Positions 8,103-17,584 are shown, numbered from the stretch's first letter. The stretch is 64,000 nucleotides of DNA from Ectopseudomonas khazarica (GCF_004521985.1 NZ_SBHZ01000008.1:124001-188000), one strand, 5' to 3'. Numbers and translations: made by a program. The notes: generated by a model not told the origin, from the letters alone.

Positions 8103-9626
8103 ATGACCGTGATCAAGCAGGACGACCTGATCCAGAGCGTCGCCGACGCGCTGCAGTTCATCTCCTATTACCACCCCGTTGACTTCATCCAGGCCATGCA
8201 CGAGGCCTACCTGAAGGAAGAGTCGCCGGCCGCCAAGGACTCCATGGCGCAGATCCTGATCAACTCGCGCATGTGCGCCACTGGTCACCGCCCGATCTGC
8301 CAGGACACCGGTATCGTCACCGTGTTCGTCAAGGTCGGCATGGACGTGCGCTGGGACGGCGCCACCATGAGCGTCGACGACATGATCAACGAAGGCGTGC
8401 GTCGCGCCTACAACCTGCCGGAAAACGTCCTGCGCGCTTCGATCCTGGCCGACCCGGCAGGTAGCAGGAAGAACACCAAGGACAACACCCCGGCGGTCAT
8501 CCACTACTCGCTGGTCCCCGGTGACAAGGTGGAAGTGGACGTCGCGGCCAAGGGCGGCGGCTCCGAGAACAAGTCGAAGATGGCCATGCTCAACCCGTCC
8601 GACTCCATCGTCGACTGGGTCCTGAAGACCGTGCCGACCATGGGCGCCGGCTGGTGCCCACCGGGCATGCTCGGCATCGGCATCGGCGGCACCGCCGAGA
8701 AAGCCGCGGTCATGGCCAAGGAAGTGCTGATGGAGCACATCGACATCCATGAACTGCAGGCCCGCGGCCCGCAGAACCGCATCGAAGAGCTGCGCCTGGA
8801 GCTGTTCGAGAAGGTCAACCAGCTAGGCATCGGCGCCCAGGGCCTGGGCGGCCTGACCACCGTGCTCGACGTCAAGATCATGGACTACCCGACCCACGCC
8901 GCCAGCCTGCCGGTGTGCATGATCCCCAACTGCGCCGCCACCCGTCACGCCCACTTCGTGCTCGACGGTTCCGGCCCTGCCGAGCTGGAAGCGCCGGATC
9001 TGGACGCCTACCCGGAAATCGTCTGGGAAGCCGGCCCGAGCGCACGCCGCGTCAACCTCGACGAGATCACCCCGGAAGACGTGCAGAGCTGGAAGCCGGG
9101 CGAGACCATCCTGCTCAACGGCAAGATGCTCACCGGCCGCGACGCCGCGCACAAGCGCATGGTCGACATGCTGAACAAGGGCGAAACGCTGCCGGTGGAC
9201 CTGAAAGGCCGCTTCATCTACTACGTCGGCCCGGTCGATCCGGTCGGTGACGAAGTGGTGGGCCCGGCAGGTCCGACGACCGCTACACGCATGGACAAGT
9301 TCACCCGTCAGATCCTCGAGCAGACCGGCCTGCTGGGCATGATCGGCAAGTCCGAGCGCGGTCCGATCGCCATCGACGCGATCAAGGACAACAAGGCCGT
9401 GTACCTGATGGCTGTCGGTGGTGCCGCTTACCTCGTGGCCCAGGCGATCAAGAAGTCCAAGGTGCTGGCCTTCCCCGAACTGGGGATGGAAGCCATCTAC
9501 GAGTTCGAGGTCAAGGACATGCCGGTCACCGTCGCCGTCGATACCAACGGCGAGTCGGTGCACATCACCGGCCCGGCGATCTGGAACAAGAAGATCGCTG
9601 AAAGCCTGGCGGTGGAAGTGAAGTAA
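8103..9626 (+). CDS. fumA: Fumarate hydratase, class I (iron-sulfur)
   Basis: 507 residues, the length of class I fumarases. N-terminal alpha-type domain with GHRPICQDTGIVTVF (first cluster cysteine), a second cysteine in MIPNCAATRHAHF, and the glycine-rich GGGSENKSKMAML, GIGIGGTAEKA and GPAGPTTATRMDKF segments; C-terminal beta-type domain about 330-507. The enzyme hydrates fumarate to L-malate with an oxygen-labile 4Fe-4S cluster. It corresponds to PA4333. It is preceded by a long structured leader and followed by a strong terminator. Confidence 0.96.
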   Translation: MTVIKQDDLIQSVADALQFISYYHPVDFIQAMHEAYLKEESPAAKDSMAQILINSRMCATGHRPICQDTGIVTVFVKVGMDVRWDGATMSVDDMINEGVRRAYNLPENVLRASILADPAGSRKNTKDNTPAVIHYSLVPGDKVEVDVAAKGGGSENKSKMAMLNPSDSIVDWVLKTVPTMGAGWCPPGMLGIGIGGTAEKAAVMAKEVLMEHIDIHELQARGPQNRIEELRLELFEKVNQLGIGAQGLGGLTTVLDVKIMDYPTHAASLPVCMIPNCAATRHAHFVLDGSGPAELEAPDLDAYPEIVWEAGPSARRVNLDEITPEDVQSWKPGETILLNGKMLTGRDAAHKRMVDMLNKGETLPVDLKGRFIYYVGPVDPVGDEVVGPAGPTTATRMDKFTRQILEQTGLLGMIGKSERGPIAIDAIKDNKAVYLMAVGGAAYLVAQAIKKSKVLAFPELGMEAIYEFEVKDMPVTVAVDTNGESVHITGPAIWNKKIAESLAVEVK

Positions 9627-9660
9627 GGCAGCCGCAAGCGATACGCTGCAAGCTGCAAGG

Positions 9661-9687
9661 AGAAGCCCGGCCCCGTGCCGGGCTTCT
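9661..9687. terminator. Bidirectional terminator between fumA and dsdA
   Basis: Perfect 11-bp inverted repeat AGAAGCCCGGC/GCCGGGCTTCT around a 5-base loop, with a short T run to the right. It separates the convergent fumA and dsdA genes. Confidence 0.85.
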
Positions 9688-9693
9688 GCGTTT

Positions 9694-11043
9694 TCAGGCG
9701 TCCCGTAGCAGTTGCCGGCCGCGCGCCAGGTAACTGTCCATCTCCGCCACCGGCACCATGCTGCCGCCGGTGGCCCAGACCAGGTGAGTCGCCCGGGCCA
9801 TGCGCTGCGGCGTGAGGCCCATGCGCTGGCGATAGCCCTGCCGTTCATCCAGCACGCGCAGCGGCCCCGGCATGCCAGCCAGGGCGGAAGGTTCCAGGCG
9901 CTGCCCCTCGGTCTCCTCCAGCAGCGCCAGGTAGCGGAACAGCTGATCGTCGCTGACCGTGTAATAGCCGTCGATCAGGCGCTGCATCGCACGTCCGACG
10001 AAACCGGACGGCCTGCCGACCGCCAGGCCATCGGCCGCCGTACGGTTGTCGATAGCGAAATCCTGCACCGCCAGTTCGTCATGCCGGCCGCTGTAGACGC
10101 CCAGCAGCATGCACGGAGAATGCGTCGGCTCGGCGAACAGGCAGTGCACCGCATCGCCAAACGCCAGCTTCAGGCCGAAGGCCACGCCGCCCGGCCCTCC
10201 ACCGACGCCGCACGGCAGGTAGACGAACAAGGGATGCTCGGCATCGACCACGACGCTGGCGGCCGCCAGCTGCTGCTTGAGGCGCTCACCGGCCACGGCG
10301 TAGCCGAGGAACAGGTGCCTGGAGTTCTCGTCGTCGACGAAGTGGCAACGCGGGTCGCCCTCGGCCTGGCGCCGCCCCTGCTCCACGGCGACGCTGTAGT
10401 CGCTGGCGTACTCGACCACGCTCACGCCATGGGCACGCAGCTTGTCCTTCTTCCATTGCCGGGCATCGGCGGACATGTGCACCGTGGCCTGGAAGCCCAG
10501 CCGCGCGCTGATGATGCCGATCGACAGGCCGAGATTGCCGGTGGAGCCGACCGCCACCTGGTAACCGCCGAAAAAGGCGCGCAGCTCGTCACTGTCGAGA
10601 CAGGCGTAATCGTCGTCGAGACCGAGCAGCCCGGCGCCCAGGGCCAGTTCCTCGGCGTGCTTGAGCACCTCGTAGATGCCGCCACGGGCCTTGATCGAGC
10701 CGGAGATCGGCAAATGACTGTCACGCTTGAGCCACAGCGCACCGACGTCGCCGCCGCCCTGCTCGCTCAGCCACGCCTGCATGCGCGGCAGGGCGAGGAT
10801 GTCCGACTCGATGATGCCGCCACTGCCTGCCGTCTGCGGAAACACCCGCGCCAGATAAGGGGCGAAGCGCTGCAGCCGTGCGCTGGCGTCGGCCACATCG
10901 GCAGCGCTCAAGCCGACGTCGGCCAGTGCCTGCGCGACAGGCGCCACGCCCGGATTGAACCAGCTGGTTTCGTGCAGCGCGATCAACTCGTCGAGCAGCG
11001 GGTATTCCGCGCACCATTGGGCGAGCGACTTGCCAAGGATCAT
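9694..11043 (-). CDS. dsdA: D-serine ammonia-lyase
   Basis: 449 residues, typical of DsdA. The PLP lysine lies in [14 protein letters not shown]; the [13 protein letters not shown] segment and the [11 protein letters not shown] glycine loop bind the cofactor phosphate. N-terminal WFNPG and LPRMQAWL segments also match. It converts D-serine to pyruvate and ammonia. GAGGAG lies before the ATG. No dsdX or dsdC homologue is adjacent; the nearest upstream gene is a separate GlxA-type regulator. Confidence 0.95.
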   Translation of the reverse strand: MILGKSLAQWCAEYPLLDELIALHETSWFNPGVAPVAQALADVGLSAADVADASARLQRFAPYLARVFPQTAGSGGIIESDILALPRMQAWLSEQGGGDVGALWLKRDSHLPISGSIKARGGIYEVLKHAEELALGAGLLGLDDDYACLDSDELRAFFGGYQVAVGSTGNLGLSIGIISARLGFQATVHMSADARQWKKDKLRAHGVSVVEYASDYSVAVEQGRRQAEGDPRCHFVDDENSRHLFLGYAVAGERLKQQLAAASVVVDAEHPLFVYLPCGVGGGPGGVAFGLKLAFGDAVHCLFAEPTHSPCMLLGVYSGRHDELAVQDFAIDNRTAADGLAVGRPSGFVGRAMQRLIDGYYTVSDDQLFRYLALLEETEGQRLEPSALAGMPGPLRVLDERQGYRQRMGLTPQRMARATHLVWATGGSMVPVAEMDSYLARGRQLLRDA

Positions 11044-11234
11044 CGGGCACTCCTCATCGAGGGCAGAGAACAGCCGGCATTAGACGACGGCCGAGCCGAT
11101 CTGGCAAAGGCCGCTGAACGACCTGCAGAACGGCTGCGCGGCCTGCACGAGGTCTTCGCCCGCGAGGTGCTACCGGAGACTCTCGCCATGCCGACGCGCG
11201 CCAACCCCGCCGGCAAGGCGGCCGAGGATTCGCT

Positions 11235-12209
11235 CTAGCGCGCCGCGCTGCCGAAGCGGCGCCGGTAGTCGCCCGGCGCCACGCCCACCAGGCGGGTGAA
11301 CACCTTGCGAAACGCCCCCGCATCGCGATAACCCACCTGCCAGGCTACCTGGTCGATGCTCTGGCGGGTGAACTCCAGCAACTCGCGCGCCCTGGTCACG
11401 CGCACCTGCTGGCAATACTCGGTGGGTTTCAGGCCCGTGGCGGCACGAAAGCGCCGCAGGAACGTACGCTCGCCCAGGCCCGCGCGCTCAGCCATGCCGC
11501 TCAGGCTGGCATCGGCCATGGCCTGGCCCTGCAGCCAGTGCTGGACGTTCAATACCGCCGCGTCGCCATGATCGAAACTGGGCACGAAGCTGCTGAACTG
11601 GCGCTGCGATTCACGGTTCAGGTCCACCACCAGATAGCGCGCGGTTTCCGCGGCGATGGTCGGCCCCAGCAGGCGCGTCACCAGCGCCAGTCCCAGGTCG
11701 GTCCAGGCCATCAACCCGCCGGCGGTGACCAGGTCGCCATCGTCGACCACCATGCGCTCGGGCAGCACCCGCACCTTGGGGTATCGCTGCGCCAACTCTC
11801 CCGCCAGCGCCCAGTGGGTGGTCACCGTGCGGCCGTCGAGCAGGCCGGCGGCAGCCAGGGGAAAGGCGCCGGCGCAGACCGACGCCAGGGTCACGCCCGA
11901 GCCGTGCAGGCGCGCCAGCCAGTCGCGGTAGACGCTGTGCAGCACGTAGCCGGCAGCGGCATCCAGGCAGGGTGGCAGCACCACCACTTGCGGCGCGCCG
12001 TCGGCCTGCGGCTGGCTGTCGAACACCCGCCGGACCTGGCCATCGTCATCCGCCTGCCAGTGACTGACCCGCAAGCGGCCCAGCCCTTCGCGTTCCGGGC
12101 TGGCCGCCATGCGGTTGGCCACCGCGAACAGGTCGCCCAGCCCGTACACCGCCGCCAGTTGCACGCCGGGATACAGCAACAACCCGATTTCCAGGCAGCG
12201 CCCGCTCAT
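11235..12209 (-). CDS. GlxA/FtrA-type AraC family transcriptional regulator
   Basis: 324 residues. N-terminal DJ-1/PfpI-like amidotransferase domain (about 1-190) with the nucleophile-elbow region ASVCAGAFPLAAAGLLDG, then two AraC helix-turn-helices (about 225-320): SLSGMAERAGLGERTFLRRF and SIDQVAWQVGYRDAGAFRKVF followed by GVAPGDYRRRF. Proteins of this kind control amine, carnitine or cysteine-hydrolase genes. It is divergent from the cysteine hydrolase at 12304, which is the likely target. Confidence 0.92.
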   Translation of the reverse strand: MSGRCLEIGLLLYPGVQLAAVYGLGDLFAVANRMAASPEREGLGRLRVSHWQADDDGQVRRVFDSQPQADGAPQVVVLPPCLDAAAGYVLHSVYRDWLARLHGSGVTLASVCAGAFPLAAAGLLDGRTVTTHWALAGELAQRYPKVRVLPERMVVDDGDLVTAGGLMAWTDLGLALVTRLLGPTIAAETARYLVVDLNRESQRQFSSFVPSFDHGDAAVLNVQHWLQGQAMADASLSGMAERAGLGERTFLRRFRAATGLKPTEYCQQVRVTRARELLEFTRQSIDQVAWQVGYRDAGAFRKVFTRLVGVAPGDYRRRFGSAAR

Positions 12210-12303
12210 TGTCAGTTTCTCCCCGCAAATTGTCGGCCACGCCCATCCCGGGCCAGCGCCGTGACGGCTAATGTTCGCTGCACATCATCCCATGGAGAGC
12301 AAC

Positions 12304-12852
12304 ATGAGCAAGCGTGCCCTGATTCTGATCGACATCCAGAACGACTACTTCAACGGCGGCAAGTGGACGCTGCACGGCATGGACGCGGCTGCGGGCAACG
12401 CGGCGCGCATCCTCGAGGCGGCGCGCCAGGCCGGCGACCTGGTGATCCACGTCCGCCACGAGTTCCAGAGCGCCGACGCGCCCTTCTTCACCCCGGCCTC
12501 GGACGGCGCGCGCATCCACTCCAGCGTGCAGCCGCTGGCCGGCGAAGCCGTGGTGCTCAAGCACCGCGTGAATGCCTTCCTCGACACCGAGCTCAAGGCC
12601 CTGCTCGATCAGGCCGCGATCGAACAGGTCACCCTGGTGGGCGCCATGAGCCATATGTGCATCGATGCCGCGGCGCGCGCCAGCAGCGACTTCGGCTACG
12701 CCACCTGTGTGGTGCACGACGCCTGCGCGACACGCGAGCAGACGTTCGAGGGGCAATCGATCGGCGCCGCCGAGGTGCATGCCGCCTACATGGCCGCGCT
12801 GGCCTTCGCCTATGCCCAGGTGCTGTCGACCGAGCAGTACCTGGCGGGCTGA
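12304..12852 (+). CDS. Isochorismatase-like cysteine hydrolase
   Basis: 182 residues from the ATG at 12304, chosen because GGAGAG precedes it; an in-frame ATG at 12271 lacks one. The catalytic triad of the family is visible as D10 (ILIDIQNDYF), K86 (VVLKHRVNAF) and C119 (VGAMSHMCIDAAARA), with the cis-peptide GAM before it. The family hydrolyses amides such as nicotinamide, N-carbamoylsarcosine or ureidoacrylate; the substrate here is unknown. Divergent from a GlxA-type regulator. Confidence 0.9.
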   Translation: MSKRALILIDIQNDYFNGGKWTLHGMDAAAGNAARILEAARQAGDLVIHVRHEFQSADAPFFTPASDGARIHSSVQPLAGEAVVLKHRVNAFLDTELKALLDQAAIEQVTLVGAMSHMCIDAAARASSDFGYATCVVHDACATREQTFEGQSIGAAEVHAAYMAALAFAYAQVLSTEQYLAG

Positions 12853-13971
12853 TCAGCTGCCGAAGCGCTGCAGCTGCATTTCATGCAGCCGGCTGCGGGT
12901 GCGCTGGAACGCGAAGTCGAGGTAGCCCTGGGTGTACAGCTCATCCAGCGCCACCTCGGCATCGATGTACAGCGCCACGCGGCGGTCGTAGCACTCGTCG
13001 ACCAGGGCGATGAAGCGCCGTACCGCATCGTCGTTGCGCGCCAGTGCCGGCAGTTGCCGGTCGCCGGCGTCGACGCGCTCGGCGCCGTCCTCGGTACCCC
13101 GGGCAATGCGCCCCTCACGTGGCGGCCCGCCCAGGCGCGGCACCTCGCTGAGAAAGATCGCCGTGTGTCCCTGGCACAGTTCGATGAAGTCGGCGGCGGC
13201 CAGCGGCTGCTCGCACAGTTCGCTGAAACGGCACCACAGCAGCGCCGGGCTGTGGCCCAGCGTCGCGATGCAGCGGTGCGTCAGCTGCAGCGGCCCTTGC
13301 ACCACCTCCTGTCCCGCGCTCAAGCGGGCGAAGGCCTCGGCCAGCGCCTGCGGCTGCCGCACCCAATAGCGCTGCGCGATCACACCGGGGTGCAGGCGAT
13401 GGTCCTCGTCGCCATCCACCGCCACCACCTGCATGTGCTGCTCGAGTGCGGCGATGGCAGGCAGGAAGCGCTCGCGGTTGTAGCCCCCCTCGTACAGGCG
13501 CTCGGGGGACTGGTTGGAGGTGGTCACCAGCACCACGCCCTGCTCCACCACCAGGCTGAGCAGGCGGCCGAGCAGCATGGCGTCGCCGATGTCGCTGACG
13601 AACAGCTCGTCGAAGCATAGCACGCGCACCTCGCGCCCCAGCTCCTCGGCCAGCAGGCGCAACGGGTCGGCATTGCCGGTGAGCTGGAACTGGCGGCGGT
13701 GTACCCACTGCATGAAATGATGGAAGTGCTGGCGCCGCGCCGGCACCCGCAAGCTGTTGTAGAAGCTGTCCATCAGCCAGGTCTTGCCGCGTCCGACCGG
13801 GCCCCAGAGGTAGACGCCCGCTGGCTGCTCGCCACGCTGCAGGGCGACGTGGCAATGCTGCAGCGCGAGGACCGCACGCTGTTGCGCGACATCGGCGACG
13901 AAACCGCTGGCCAGCGCCCGCTCGTACGCGGCCTGGGGCGAGTCCGCCGGGGCCTGCTCGATGACGGTCAA
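12853..13971 (-). CDS. zapE: Cell-division ATPase ZapE (AFG1 family)
   Basis: 372 residues. Walker A is GPVGRGKTWLMDSFY (about residues 56-70), Walker B is VLCFDELFVSDIGDAMLL, and the sensor region is VLVTTSNQSPERLYEGG. This is the AFG1/ZapE family of AAA-type ATPases that act at the division ring in E. coli and in membrane-protein quality control in mitochondria. Its start overlaps the stop of the nitrilase-like gene by four bases, so it is the last gene of a three-gene operon. Confidence 0.9.
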   Translation of the reverse strand: MTVIEQAPADSPQAAYERALASGFVADVAQQRAVLALQHCHVALQRGEQPAGVYLWGPVGRGKTWLMDSFYNSLRVPARRQHFHHFMQWVHRRQFQLTGNADPLRLLAEELGREVRVLCFDELFVSDIGDAMLLGRLLSLVVEQGVVLVTTSNQSPERLYEGGYNRERFLPAIAALEQHMQVVAVDGDEDHRLHPGVIAQRYWVRQPQALAEAFARLSAGQEVVQGPLQLTHRCIATLGHSPALLWCRFSELCEQPLAAADFIELCQGHTAIFLSEVPRLGGPPREGRIARGTEDGAERVDAGDRQLPALARNDDAVRRFIALVDECYDRRVALYIDAEVALDELYTQGYLDFAFQRTRSRLHEMQLQRFGS

Positions 13972-14852
13972 CGCAGCACCAGCCGACCGTCGTCCAGCTG
14001 CCGCGGCCAGTCGCGACGCGTGAACACCTGCCCCTGCTCGCGCACGCGGCGCACCTCGTCCAGGTCCAGCTCGCAGATCAGCCAGTGGCTGCGCTCAGGG
14101 CACAGCTCATCGCTCTCGGCCACGATGCCGCTGGGCGGCATGCCGTAGTCCGAAGGCACGTACAGCGAGGCGCGGCCGTAGCCTTCGTCCAGCGACGGCG
14201 ACCAGGGCGCCAGGCCGACGGTGGGTGAATGCAGCACGGCGATCTGGTTCTCCAGGGCGCGGGCCTGGGCGCCGATGCGCACGCGGTGGAAGCCGGCGAC
14301 CGTATCGGTGCAGCTCGGCGCCAGGATCAGGTCCACGCCGGCCTCGGCCAGGGTATGCGCCAGCAGCGGGAATTCGTTGTCGTAGCAGATCAGGATGCCC
14401 AGCTTGCCCAGCGCCGTGTCGAACACCTTGAGGCCATTGCCGGCAGCGATGTGCCAGTGCTCGACTTCGAAGCGGGTCATGATCAGCTTGTCCTGAGAGC
14501 CCAGGTTGCCCTGCGGGCCGAACAACCAGGCCCGGTTGCGATAGACGCCATCATCGTCCAGCACCGCCACCGAGCCCGGCATCAGATGGACGTTCAGGCG
14601 TCGCGCCAGCTGCTCGCACAGCGCCAGCCAGCGCGGCAGCAACGGCTGGATGCCGGCGATGGAGCCGTGCAGGTCACCACGCGCGGCCTCAGGCAACAGG
14701 CCGGTCAGCACCAGCCCGGCGTACTCGGGCAGCAGCAGCAGGTCGGCGCCCTGCCCGGCAGCCTCCTCGCAGAGTGCGGTGAGGTGGTCGGCATAGGCCT
14801 CCCAGCTCGGCAACAGGTCGATGTGGTACTGACAGGCGGCAACCTTGATCAT
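13968..14852 (-). CDS. Carbon-nitrogen hydrolase (nitrilase superfamily)
   Basis: 294 residues from the ATG at 14852; the open frame extends farther upstream but that part is antisense-like and lies inside the GNAT gene. The Glu-Lys-Cys triad is visible: E43 (LLLLPEYAGL), K122 (SQDKLIMTRFE) and C156 (LGILICYDNEFPLLA). The start overlaps the GNAT stop as ATGA. Family members are omega-amidases, amidohydrolases or N-carbamoyl hydrolases; fused GNAT-nitrilase proteins exist elsewhere, which supports a joint function with the preceding gene. Confidence 0.9.
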   Translation of the reverse strand: MIKVAACQYHIDLLPSWEAYADHLTALCEEAAGQGADLLLLPEYAGLVLTGLLPEAARGDLHGSIAGIQPLLPRWLALCEQLARRLNVHLMPGSVAVLDDDGVYRNRAWLFGPQGNLGSQDKLIMTRFEVEHWHIAAGNGLKVFDTALGKLGILICYDNEFPLLAHTLAEAGVDLILAPSCTDTVAGFHRVRIGAQARALENQIAVLHSPTVGLAPWSPSLDEGYGRASLYVPSDYGMPPSGIVAESDELCPERSHWLICELDLDEVRRVREQGQVFTRRDWPRQLDDGRLVLR

Positions 14853-15439
14853 GCAACAAGCTCCTTGAGCCAGAACGACATGGGCTTGGCCGATTCCTCG
14901 GTCTCGTCCAGGTCGCACCAGTGGTATTCGGTATGCAGTTCCGGGTGGTGGCGATAGCCACGGCGCTTCCAGAATTCGTCCAGCGGCTGATAACCCTCGG
15001 GGCGCCGCGGGTGGTCGACCGCTCGCTGCACCGCGCAGAAGGTACACCAGTCGATATGCCCCAGGCGCCGCGCATGGGCCTCGCGCTCGGCGAAGAAACG
15101 CACGCCCAGGCCGCGCCCGCGCCAGGCCGGCAACAGCACTGACTCGGCGCAGTAGAACAGGCGTGCCGGGTCCCAGCCGCCGGCGATGAAGGGGCGCTGA
15201 AAGGCTTCGCTCTCGTCGACCAGCGGCAGCCCCGTGGACGCCCCCACCACCCGTCCCGCGTCGCGCACCAGCACGCACAGGCTGCCCGCGCTGCGCACAT
15301 AGGTGTCGAGGTACTCGGCCTCGTAGTCGAGGCTGCCGTCGTAGAGGTAGGGAAAATCGCGGAAGACCGTGATGCGCAGGCGCGCCAGGTCTTCGATGTG
15401 GGGGGCTATCTGCGGCCCCTGGAGCAATTCGATGTCCAT
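14849..15439 (-). CDS. GNAT family acetyltransferase coupled to nitrilase gene
   Basis: 196 residues. GNAT features are LCVLVRDAGRVVGASTGLPL (central strands), AESVLLPAWRGRGLGVRFFAEREAHAR (acetyl-CoA loop RGRGLG), and a C-terminal WKRRGYRHHPELHTEYHW segment. It is the first gene of the GNAT-nitrilase-zapE operon; all junctions overlap by four bases, so translation is coupled. Substrate is unknown. Confidence 0.88.
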   Translation of the reverse strand: MDIELLQGPQIAPHIEDLARLRITVFRDFPYLYDGSLDYEAEYLDTYVRSAGSLCVLVRDAGRVVGASTGLPLVDESEAFQRPFIAGGWDPARLFYCAESVLLPAWRGRGLGVRFFAEREAHARRLGHIDWCTFCAVQRAVDHPRRPEGYQPLDEFWKRRGYRHHPELHTEYHWCDLDETEESAKPMSFWLKELVA

Positions 15440-15551
15440 CGGCAGTCGTTCGCCAGCAGCAGGATGACGCCGGCGGCTATGCCGACGAGAAGGGGCGAAC
15501 TTATCATGCGAGCCGACAAACCACTAACCACGCTACGAAAGGAACTTAGCC

Positions 15552-15950
15552 ATGACCGCCACCGAACTGGTGCAGGCCTACTACGACGCGTTCAACGCCG
15601 GGAACATGCCCGCCTTCCTCGACCTGCTGGCCGACGACGTGGTGCACGACATCAACCAGGGTGAGCGCCAGGTCGGCAAGGCCACCTTCGCCGCCTTCAT
15701 GGACAAGATGAACCGCTGCTACCGCGAGCGCCTGAGCGACATCGTGATCATGCAGAACGCCGGCGGCGACCGCGCTGCAGCCGAATTCGTGGTCCACGGC
15801 GAATACCTGGCCGACGACGAAGGCCTGCCGCCGGCGAGTGGCCAGACCTACGTGCTGCCGGCCGGCGCCTTCTTCGAGATCAGGGCCGGCAAGGTCGCGC
15901 GCATCAGCAACTACTACAACCTGGGCGACTGGGTCGCGCAGGTGGGTTGA
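15552..15950 (+). CDS. SnoaL-like/NTF2 fold protein
   Basis: 132 residues in an alpha+beta barrel pattern: TELVQAYYDAFNAGNMPAFLDLLADDVVHDINQ, a mid helix FAAFMDKMNRCYRERL, and C-terminal strands YVLPAGAFFEIRAGKVARISNYYNLGDW. This is the ketosteroid isomerase-like SnoaL family, which includes isomerases, cyclases and many uncharacterised proteins. AAAGGA precedes the ATG. Nothing in the neighbourhood fixes the substrate. Confidence 0.85.
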   Translation: MTATELVQAYYDAFNAGNMPAFLDLLADDVVHDINQGERQVGKATFAAFMDKMNRCYRERLSDIVIMQNAGGDRAAAEFVVHGEYLADDEGLPPASGQTYVLPAGAFFEIRAGKVARISNYYNLGDWVAQVG

Positions 15951-15968
15951 GCGCCGCGTGCCGGGCGT

Positions 15969-16448
15969 TCAGCAGTCGAAACCGTGCTCCTCGCGGTAGT
16001 ACGCCGCCTGCTCGGCGGGCATCTGCTTGAACAGTGCACAGACCGTGAAGCTGCCCACCTGGCGGCCGTTGCGCAGGTAGCCCCAGTCGGTGATCTGCTC
16101 GCGGCTGAAGCGCAGCTGCTGCCCCCAGGTCACGCTCTTGACCACACGGGGCTCGTTGGCCACCTCGCCGACGAAGCCCTGATCGAGCACACGAAAGTGC
16201 GTGATCCAGAACGTCTCGATGCCATGTTCGTCCTCGACCATGACCTGCACCCGGAACCCCTGGGTGCCGGCAGGGGGCGCGGCGGCCAGTTGCAGGAAGT
16301 CATCCAGGGTACGCTGCGCCTCGCGCACCGCGGCGGCAATGGCCGCATCCTGGCGATCGGCGGTGACCACCTCGTTGGTGTCACGTGCCTGGACGCCCAG
16401 AGCGGCCAGACTCAGCGCGCACAACGCAGAAACCAGTTGGATACGCAT
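15969..16448 (-). CDS. Exported DUF2314 protein
   Basis: 159 residues from the ATG at 16448, chosen for its GGGAGG ribosome site and signal peptide (MRIQLVSALCALSLAALGVQA). The mature part carries the DUF2314 pattern: REAQRTLDDFLQLAA, FRVQVMVEDEHGIETFWIT, FVGEVANEPRVVKSVTWGQQLRFSREQITDWGY. Periplasmic; function unknown. It follows the Sel1-repeat gene by 29 bases and is probably co-transcribed with it. Confidence 0.85.
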   Translation of the reverse strand: MRIQLVSALCALSLAALGVQARDTNEVVTADRQDAAIAAAVREAQRTLDDFLQLAAAPPAGTQGFRVQVMVEDEHGIETFWITHFRVLDQGFVGEVANEPRVVKSVTWGQQLRFSREQITDWGYLRNGRQVGSFTVCALFKQMPAEQAAYYREEHGFDC

Positions 16449-16477
16449 GCGGATTCCCTCCCTGCCAGTTGCCTGTT

Positions 16478-17326
16478 CTATTCGCTGAACGCCGCCATTG
16501 CCTCGTCCGGGCAACGCGCCGTCTCATCCACCAGTTGCCATTTCACCCAGCGCTCCAGGCGGCTGTACCAGGCCATGTCGCTGGTATCCAGCCACTGACG
16601 GGCCTCCTCGCTGCCGTTGCTGGCCGCGCGCTCCAGCCACAGCCGCCGTTGCACCTGGTTGACGCGGGTGCCACGCCCGTAGCTGTAGGCATCGCTGAGG
16701 CTCATCTGCGCGTCGGCATGGTCCCTCTCGGCCGCCTGGCAGGTCCAGTACAGCGCCTTGTCGTCGGCCAGGCTGAAGTGCATGCCCAGCTCGTCGTCGC
16801 TGGCCATGTCCTGAACGCCCGAGGCGTCGTTCCCGTAGAGCCATCCCAGCAGGTACATGGCTTTGACGTCGCCCTGCTGCGCGGCCTGTTCCAGCCAGGA
16901 CATGACCCTGACCCGCTCAGCGCTATCGCCAGGATTCTCGATGTAGTCGAACGCCAGCTCGATCTGCGCATGCACCAGCCCCTGCTCGGCTGCCATGTTC
17001 ATCCAGCGCACCCGCTCAGCGCCAGGATCGTCCAGCAGATGGTCGCGGTACAGCAAGGCGAGTTCGAATGCCGCGCGGGTGACGCCTTGCTCCGCCGCAC
17101 TGGCATACCAGAGCCGACTCTGCTCGTACTCCTGCTGCGTATAGAACAGGAAGCCGACGCTGAACTGGGCACAGGCGTCGCCATCGATGGCCAGCTCCAA
17201 CTGCGAGCCAAACTGTGATCGGTCGGTGTTCAGCGAGCACTCCACCACAGCCGCCTGGCAGGTGGAAGCGAACAGCGCCAGGAGGCAGGCGAACAGGCTG
17301 CGCCGGGCAATGAGCCTTGCAGGCAT
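16478..17326 (-). CDS. Exported Sel1-repeat protein
   Basis: 282 residues with start at 17326 (preceded by AAGGATG); an ATG three codons upstream at 17335 is an alternative. Signal peptide ends near FASTCQA. Sel1-like repeats of about 36 residues follow: CAQFSVGFLFYTQQEYEQSRLWYASAAEQ, AAFELALLYRDHLLDDP, HAQIELAFDYIENP, AMYLLGWLYGNDAS, ADAQMSLSDAYSYGRGTRVN. Such proteins mediate protein contacts in the envelope. Specific role unknown. Confidence 0.88.
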   Translation of the reverse strand: MPARLIARRSLFACLLALFASTCQAAVVECSLNTDRSQFGSQLELAIDGDACAQFSVGFLFYTQQEYEQSRLWYASAAEQGVTRAAFELALLYRDHLLDDPGAERVRWMNMAAEQGLVHAQIELAFDYIENPGDSAERVRVMSWLEQAAQQGDVKAMYLLGWLYGNDASGVQDMASDDELGMHFSLADDKALYWTCQAAERDHADAQMSLSDAYSYGRGTRVNQVQRRLWLERAASNGSEEARQWLDTSDMAWYSRLERWVKWQLVDETARCPDEAMAAFSE

Positions 17327-17520
17327 GAGGGTCATCCTTGATCTGAAGTCGTGTGTCGTCTGCGCACGAATGCCGGCCAGCAAAGCACCGTGCTCCGGGC
17401 ATGGCAAGCCTTTGGCGGGGTTGCAGGCCCGATAGTGGCACAAACTGTGATCACCTTCATGCCCCTGCCGCCCCTCCGTCCACCGCCGCCCTTTGCGGGT
17501 GAACCCGCGTTTTTCCATCA

Positions 17521-17537
17521 CTTAATACAACGTTAAG
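17521..17537 (+). promoter_or_regulatory. PmrA/QseB-like response-regulator box
   Basis: Direct repeat CTTAAT-N5-GTTAAG, 48 bases before the first gene of the seven-gene operon. It matches the YTTAAK-N5-YTTAAG type box recognised by PmrA/BasR/QseB regulators, and the operon's own regulator (21841) is of that class. A CACAAT -10-like hexamer follows at 17548-17553. Autoregulation is inferred. Confidence 0.6.
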
Positions 17538-17584
17538 CCAGGCTCCACACAATCGCTCCCAGGTTCATCAGCGAGGTTCCACAC

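Noticed and set aside
11088..11238. Plus-strand stretch ending in a stop that reads like a protein C-terminus between dsdA and the GlxA-type gene
   Set aside because: No start, no recognisable domain, and the rest of the frame is antisense to dsdA. It could be a remnant but I cannot support it.
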